This document shows, piece after piece, positions 55,247-60,000 of a DNA stretch of 60,000 nucleotides. Numbering within the stretch: position 1 is the first letter of the stretch; the number at the start of each line of letters is the position of its first letter. A program made the translations under genes and the position numbers. The stretch comes from Nemertoderma westbladi. Lineage: Eukaryota > Xenacoelomorpha > Nemertodermatida > Nemertodermatidae. The notes under the pieces were generated by a model, which ran no database searches, was not told the DNA's origin, and saw only the letters and a program-made list of their open reading frames with translations. The stretch covers positions 64,001 through 124,000 of the forward strand of contig JAUCBJ010004634.1 of the NCBI GenBank assembly GCA_032718475.1. Direction: 5' to 3'.

Positions 55247-56389
55247 TGTTTGCGCTTTTAAGACCTTTGACAGTTTAACCTGCCAAAATTAGAATGTCTT
55301 TTGGATGATAGATAGTCTTTAGCCTATGACGAGTATTTGATACACTACATTAGCCGAAGCCAGTCTATGCGCAATCATTCACCCGTTGGATATACCCGGG
55401 AGACTGAGTTCGGAGCTTAATGATTGATGGTGTAAGCCTACCGTATTATTCGACTGATCGTAATATATAATCTCTGACAAATATTATTCACTTTCGGGAA
55501 ATATTAACAGTTCCTTTAGGACGTGGCGCTCTAAATATGTAAACAGAGTTATGACTTAAACTAGTCACAACGAAAAGGCTATAGATTCACGTATATGGCG
55601 CATTCTTTAGGAGATGCTTTGTTATCAGTTACACTCATACACAATGCTGCACAATACTGCACACTAATCTGCTGACCTTCACTAAATTTAGTCACGTATA
55701 AAGAGAGCAACAGACAATTTATGTTGGGCATATGAAATAGCATTAAATTCACTTCAAACCACTTAACATAGGTCGCAATCGTTTATCTGTAACCGGTCTC
55801 TCTAACCTTTAGTATATCAAGAAGGTGGGGTGTCTGACTATTGATCAGTATTCCGATATAATATTTCATCAACAAATATAATGAATAACCGACAGCAAAA
55901 GCAGTAATATTAGTAATTTATGGATAGTGAGTGAATAAGTGAGTAGATAACAGATATACGTTCTATAATTAAGCCTACTAATGTAAGACTAAAGACTGAA
56001 ACACGGAGGTGCCAAAAGCCGGTGTTCTTAGGCTCTGGGCAAAAACATAACACTGAACTACTGAGTTTCTGTATCCACCTCCAACACAGAGACAAAAAAC
56101 GCTCTGATTGGTCAACCGAACAACGAGAGAACAAAGAAACAAAGAAATGTCGACGTGGCAATATCAGCTGTTAGCCGTCGTCATGGTAGCGACACTGTTT
56201 TCAAGAGTATCTAGCTTATCGCGTCACGAGATTGCGGATTATGTCCTCTAAAGTACAAATACAGAAGAAATGACTTTTATGTCCTCTAAAACACCAGTAC
56301 AGCAAGGACACGGCCCTTTTATGCCTGGTAAACCAACTACAGAGTACTTTAAGGGAAAATAACCGGTTAATGACGCAAAAGCTTTTACA
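55247..56389 (-). repeat. BEL-B 5' LTR
   Basis: Same length and ends as the 3' LTR. The segment just inside it (55140-55246) contains two diverged copies of ATTGC-TACACC-CAATC followed by TGTTATTG, a small duplication at the place where a primer-binding site would be expected. Confidence 0.95.
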
Positions 56390-56869
56390 CATCCATTAAT
56401 ATAAACAGCAATTAACAACAATATAAAACAGCATTAAGACAGTGCGGTGAACAGAGTCAGTATGTGTTATATTGAAGCAATGCAAATTACGTACGATATG
56501 GTATGAAATATGTAAAATATGTTAATAGATTTGCGTTCTTATGACTCTAGCCTCTGATGTTTTTAGGGCAAAGTCTGAAACGTCAGAACTTCAGAATGAA
56601 TCCAGAATGAAGAAGGATTCTAGGAAAAAAGGTGGCGCATGCGCCATTTTCCATAGACCGCTATTAACAGGGCAGGGGAGATTGCTCTGATTGGCTGAAA
56701 TATGTCAAACAAAGAAAATTCCACACACAAAGAAACAGCTGGCAGATTTCGTCATCTCAGTTGTGTGTTTCTTGACAGACGCGTAGGTGAACAATTCTAA
56801 GCCCTTTTTAGAGTATTTAGCGCATTGTGTAACATGACTTGTTATGTCCGCAAAAGCTTTTACACAGTA

Positions 56870-59222
56870 TTCGTTACACCAATAGACGGATATATTTACA
56901 GGCCTTGTTTGATGGGAAAAAAGTCACGTTTTATACACAAAAAAACAGGTAGTCAATTAATTATGCTACCCACACAGCCGGAGCGCTGGTATAAAGTAAC
57001 GCTCAGATATCGCTTACTACTGGATTAGGGAGCTGGTGCATTTATACAACAAATGTACTTTTTGCTGCCAATGCTAACTGTATACAGAAATCTTATATTT
57101 TCATCGGGTTATTATACGGTTTCAGTGCATATAATATTTGTGCTTCGTATGTATTGAATAGCCCATAAAATTGTTTATATTGTTGCCTAACAACAGTTGT
57201 GGTATTACTGAACTCTCATTGGTAACTACCGAAGCCGGTATTCTTGCGTCTTATTGGCTGTTCTATTTTTACTGAACATTGTGTATTCATATATAACTGT
57301 TGTCAGCCTCGATAGGCTTAGGCTTAACTTGATATTTCAAGTACATTACATCGATTCTATAAGCCCTGCGAGCCACGTTAGTTACAGTGGTCTGCAATAT
57401 TTACCTAGTCACTAATCACTCGCAATTTGTAACTAATCGCTTGTACTAATCATTAATCATTTGCAATTTACAACTTATATTTGCATTTACTATTATTGCA
57501 TTACTTGTTGATGAATATATTGGACCAGAGATCAAACCAACTCGATTTCCACACTGTGAGTGTAAATGCGCCTTGTCAGTAATAAGATTCGGTTCATTTA
57601 ATGCGAATGTGTGAGTCCATAGTATTGTTATATTATTCCCAACTAGTAACTATTATTTACCAGCAATGCAAGTGATTCGAGTAAATCGTGCGCTTATCAC
57701 GCACTAGACCAACATAGTGTCCAACCTACAATATAAAGTATGTAAGTCATACGTACATTTACTAGCCAACAACACAATATAACGGAACGGTTTACACGTA
57801 ACTATCGCACCCCTTTGAAGCAGTTTGTAAGTGCTGAGGCATTATACTTACAGTAACTAATTCTAGATCTCGTTAAGATATATATATTAGATAATATATA
57901 TATATACCCCCACACTTTTGTGAGTGTTCCTGCTATGTGGCAGGTGTCCCGAGTCTTTGATAACACTCATAAGAACTACATAACGGCTCGCTGGGCATTT
58001 TCAGGTTAGCCTCCCATAAACGCCTCGACAGTACTTCTGTATACATGTTGAAGCAAAAATAAATAAAAAAGATAAACTATTAAAAATGACTGAAATTTTA
58101 ACCTCACAAACTTCAACTTGCAAAGGTTATACGGCAACACTATATCGTTATACTCCCATGTCATAAAATACGTTTTATATCACTATTATATTTTATCTTT
58201 TATAACTAAAAGTTATAAATTGATCCATTATTATTACTTTTACTTACTACTACTACCTTTTAGATTATATTTTAACTAAATTTAGTTATCCTCTGTTTTG
58301 GTTTTTTAGAAATTATCTGGTATTGTATAATTTACTTTATGTTATTATTTTATTATTATTTATACTATTATATTACGATTGTCGACCCAATATTGCCCAG
58401 TGTAAAAACACATTTACCGGCTCAAAAAAGTAAAGTTTTCTTCGGCCGACAGGCCAGGCATTAAGCACAAAGTCTGACAACTTATTTCCAGTGCGGTCCC
58501 CCCAGAACTATACCCCCCAGAGGAAACTCCAGTTCTTATTTAGCTACAATTTAAAGATGCAAGGTAGAGATGCGACCTGTCTTGTCCCTTGGAAGCATTA
58601 ATGACGAATCGAACTACCCTGGCCCCCATGCGGGTTCGAAACCAGGACCTCTATATAGATGTGAATTCAATGTAACGGATAAAACCATAGATCCAAGCCA
58701 AGGTGGGACTTATAATTATATTTAATAATTAACAATGCTTCTCTGATTTATTATGTGATTGTATGTACTTTCCTAACGATTGAGGTTAATATCTGGTACC
58801 GCAAGATAATGGCAACTTTGCCAACAAGTCTAACATTGTTCTAGATGACATCCGAACCATAATAGACGAATGGGAGAAGCTAGGGTTGCAAATAATCTCC
58901 GCATAAAAAAACAAGCTATCCGTTCTTGCTCGTTGCGAGAGCTATCGATAACGCAAGATCCGAGGTGTGTAGTAACGGTTATTAAAATAAAATAACAGTG
59001 AGACAGGCAGACTCACAGGCAGGTGAAATTTTATTAATAATAATAATGGTATACAGCACTCACCCCAGCCAATCCGATTACAACACGAGTAGCCAATAGG
59101 AATCCCCAATGAATTCGAGCAGCTACTGGACACAACAACGTGGCAATTGATTTGCACGCCATACATATGAGAATGATGTACTTTCCACTGAACCTGAAAA
59201 TATGTAATAATAGAATACATAA
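56870..59222. other. No gene seen
   Basis: AT-rich sequence with an AT dinucleotide stretch at about 57880-57905. A box B-like GGGTTCGAAACC at about 58630 has no supporting cloverleaf or box A. Short frames (for example 56825-57028, partly within the solo LTR) lack any support. Confidence 0.5.
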
Positions 59223-60000
59223 ATAAACACGAAGTGGGGCCTTCGCGCAGCACGTGACTTAAATTTAATTTAAGTACTAATTCGAAAGTATTACTGTATT
59301 AGCAAATTTTAAGCAGATTTCGCCTAATCACTTTTTACCTCTTTCATTTCTATTCAGACATTTCTGACTCTAGCGGTATAGTGAGAACTGAAGATGGATT
59401 AGGGTCTCCAGCCCCACAAAGACACAGCCTATGGATGAATAGTACATACGTACATCGGCCAAGTTTCATCTTGAATAACGGATAACGAAATGAGAGACGG
59501 ATCTCACTTTCAGAAATTTCGTCGTATAGCGGCAGACCGATTAAATCTCCCCCCCCCCCCCCCCCCCCCCCCCCACAAAGACGCAGCATGTGGTCCAGAA
59601 TATATGGCAAGATTCAGCTTAAACTGATTAAAATCAATGAGACGGGAGAATCTATTCACTTTCAGGCATAAAGTAGTCCTATAGCGGGTGACTGTTGAAC
59701 TGATTTTCAACAAAACAAATTTTCAACTTGGCAGCTTTAAATTCGACAAAGTTATAAGCATGTCAATATCATAACGACGACAACGATTTCACTTTCAGAC
59801 ATTTGGCCCTCTAGCGGCAGACTGGAGAACTGCAGATGGATTCGCCTCCTTTGAAAGTCACAGCTAATGGTCTAATACATATCTGCCAAGTTTCAGCTTA
59901 AACGGATTAAAAGCAAAGAAATGGGAGGGCATTTAATGTTTAGACATGTGGCCCTCTAGCGGGAGACCATTGCACTGATGGTGTCTGAAAGTCTCTCAAA
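59223..60000. mobile_element. Partial member of the 26.3-kb MITE family, runs off the window
   Basis: The left end CACGAAGTGGGG plus CTTCGCGCAGCACG matches the complement of the right terminus of the MITE at 26.8 kb. The interior is built of diverged modules (about 59350, 59505, 59655, 59790) with CTCTAGCGG and TTCAGCTTAAACGGATTAAA. 59780-60000 is the near-identical complement of 26490-26715. A 26-C run lies at 59549-59574. The right terminus is outside the window. Confidence 0.7.

Larger units (their letters stand above)
40377..56389 (-). mobile_element. BEL-B: complete 16-kb BEL/Pao LTR retrotransposon
   Basis: Two 1143-bp direct LTRs (40377-41519 and 55247-56389) with TG...CA ends enclose 13,727 bp. 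CATCC flanks both sides (40372-40376 and 56390-56394). In element sense (minus) the order is 5' LTR, 2.3-kb leader, Gag-PR-RT-RH-IN frame, a 1.65-kb spacer, a 376-codon accessory frame, a basic 3' frame and the 3' LTR. It inserted into the older solo LTR. At 16 kb it is large for the family, which I know as roughly 5-10 kb. The pol frame has two nonsense codons and one frameshift. No clear primer-binding site was recognised next to the 5' LTR. Confidence 0.95.
39850..56869 (-). mobile_element. Older solo LTR, split by BEL-B (target duplication CAGTA)
   Basis: A diverged LTR of the same family begins TGTTCGCGCTTTTAGACG at 39855, is broken at 40376, resumes at 56395 and ends GCAAAAGCTTTTACA at 56864. 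It is flanked by CAGTA at 39850-39854 and 56865-56869, a 5-bp duplication as expected for BEL/Pao. Without the insertion and its duplicated CATCC the LTR is about 992 bp. There is no internal sequence, so it is a solo LTR, older than BEL-B. The coordinates given include the nested element. Confidence 0.9.

Noticed and set aside
58590-58660. A second tRNA or SINE from the box B-like GGGTTCGAAACC
   Set aside because: No box A at the right distance, and the T-stem pairs poorly.

Overview
The window looks like non-coding, repeat-dominated DNA from an animal nuclear genome. It is AT-rich, one gene is split by GT-AG introns, and the rest is LTR retrotransposons, DNA-transposon relics, MITEs, a tRNA-derived SINE and two large tandem arrays. 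There are no operons or other prokaryotic features. The words TAGGCCTA and ATACCGGTAT recur throughout. From memory these are common in echinoderm and hemichordate DNA, so a marine invertebrate deuterostome is my low-confidence guess.

Layout. 0.15-11.25 kb (+): five exons, all bounded by phase-1 introns, of one cysteine-rich extracellular mosaic protein. The fourth intron (9.4 kb) holds a SINE, a GC-rich composite minisatellite (2.2-3.2 kb), a 38-bp-arm palindrome that opens a 6.6-kb 63-bp minisatellite, and a TTAA-flanked MITE with poly-G/poly-C ends. 11.5-12.8 kb (-): the 3' tail of a Ty3/mdg4-like retroelement, cut off by the next element. 12.8-25.5 kb (-): a BEL/Pao-family derivative (BEL-A) with an unbroken 1705-codon Gag-protease frame from which RT and the integrase core have been removed in frame. 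The LTR at its 5' side is in inverted orientation. 25.5-40 kb: DNA-transposon territory, with a MITE, a 2.8-kb long-TIR element holding a relic CXC-domain ORF, nested inverted repeats, a broken hAT transposase and a 48-bp satellite of 27 apparently perfect copies.

39.85-56.87 kb: a two-layer nest. An older solo LTR (target-site duplication CAGTA) was split by a 16,013-bp BEL/Pao element, BEL-B. BEL-B has two 1143-bp LTRs that differ at one base by eye and a CATCC target-site duplication. Its roughly 2700-codon Gag-PR-RT-RH-IN frame has three lesions. 56.9-60 kb: no gene seen, then part of the same MITE superfamily that occurs at 26.3 kb.

How the parts relate. BEL-A and BEL-B share the leader, Gag-PR, a post-pol region, an accessory reading frame of up to 376 codons and a short basic 3' reading frame. 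Neither extra frame is a standard BEL/Pao component that I recognise. BEL-A (intact Gag-PR, no RT or IN) and BEL-B (young insertion, broken pol) both look like elements that would need enzymes supplied in trans. The best candidates for something undescribed are this Gag-only derivative and the accessory frames.
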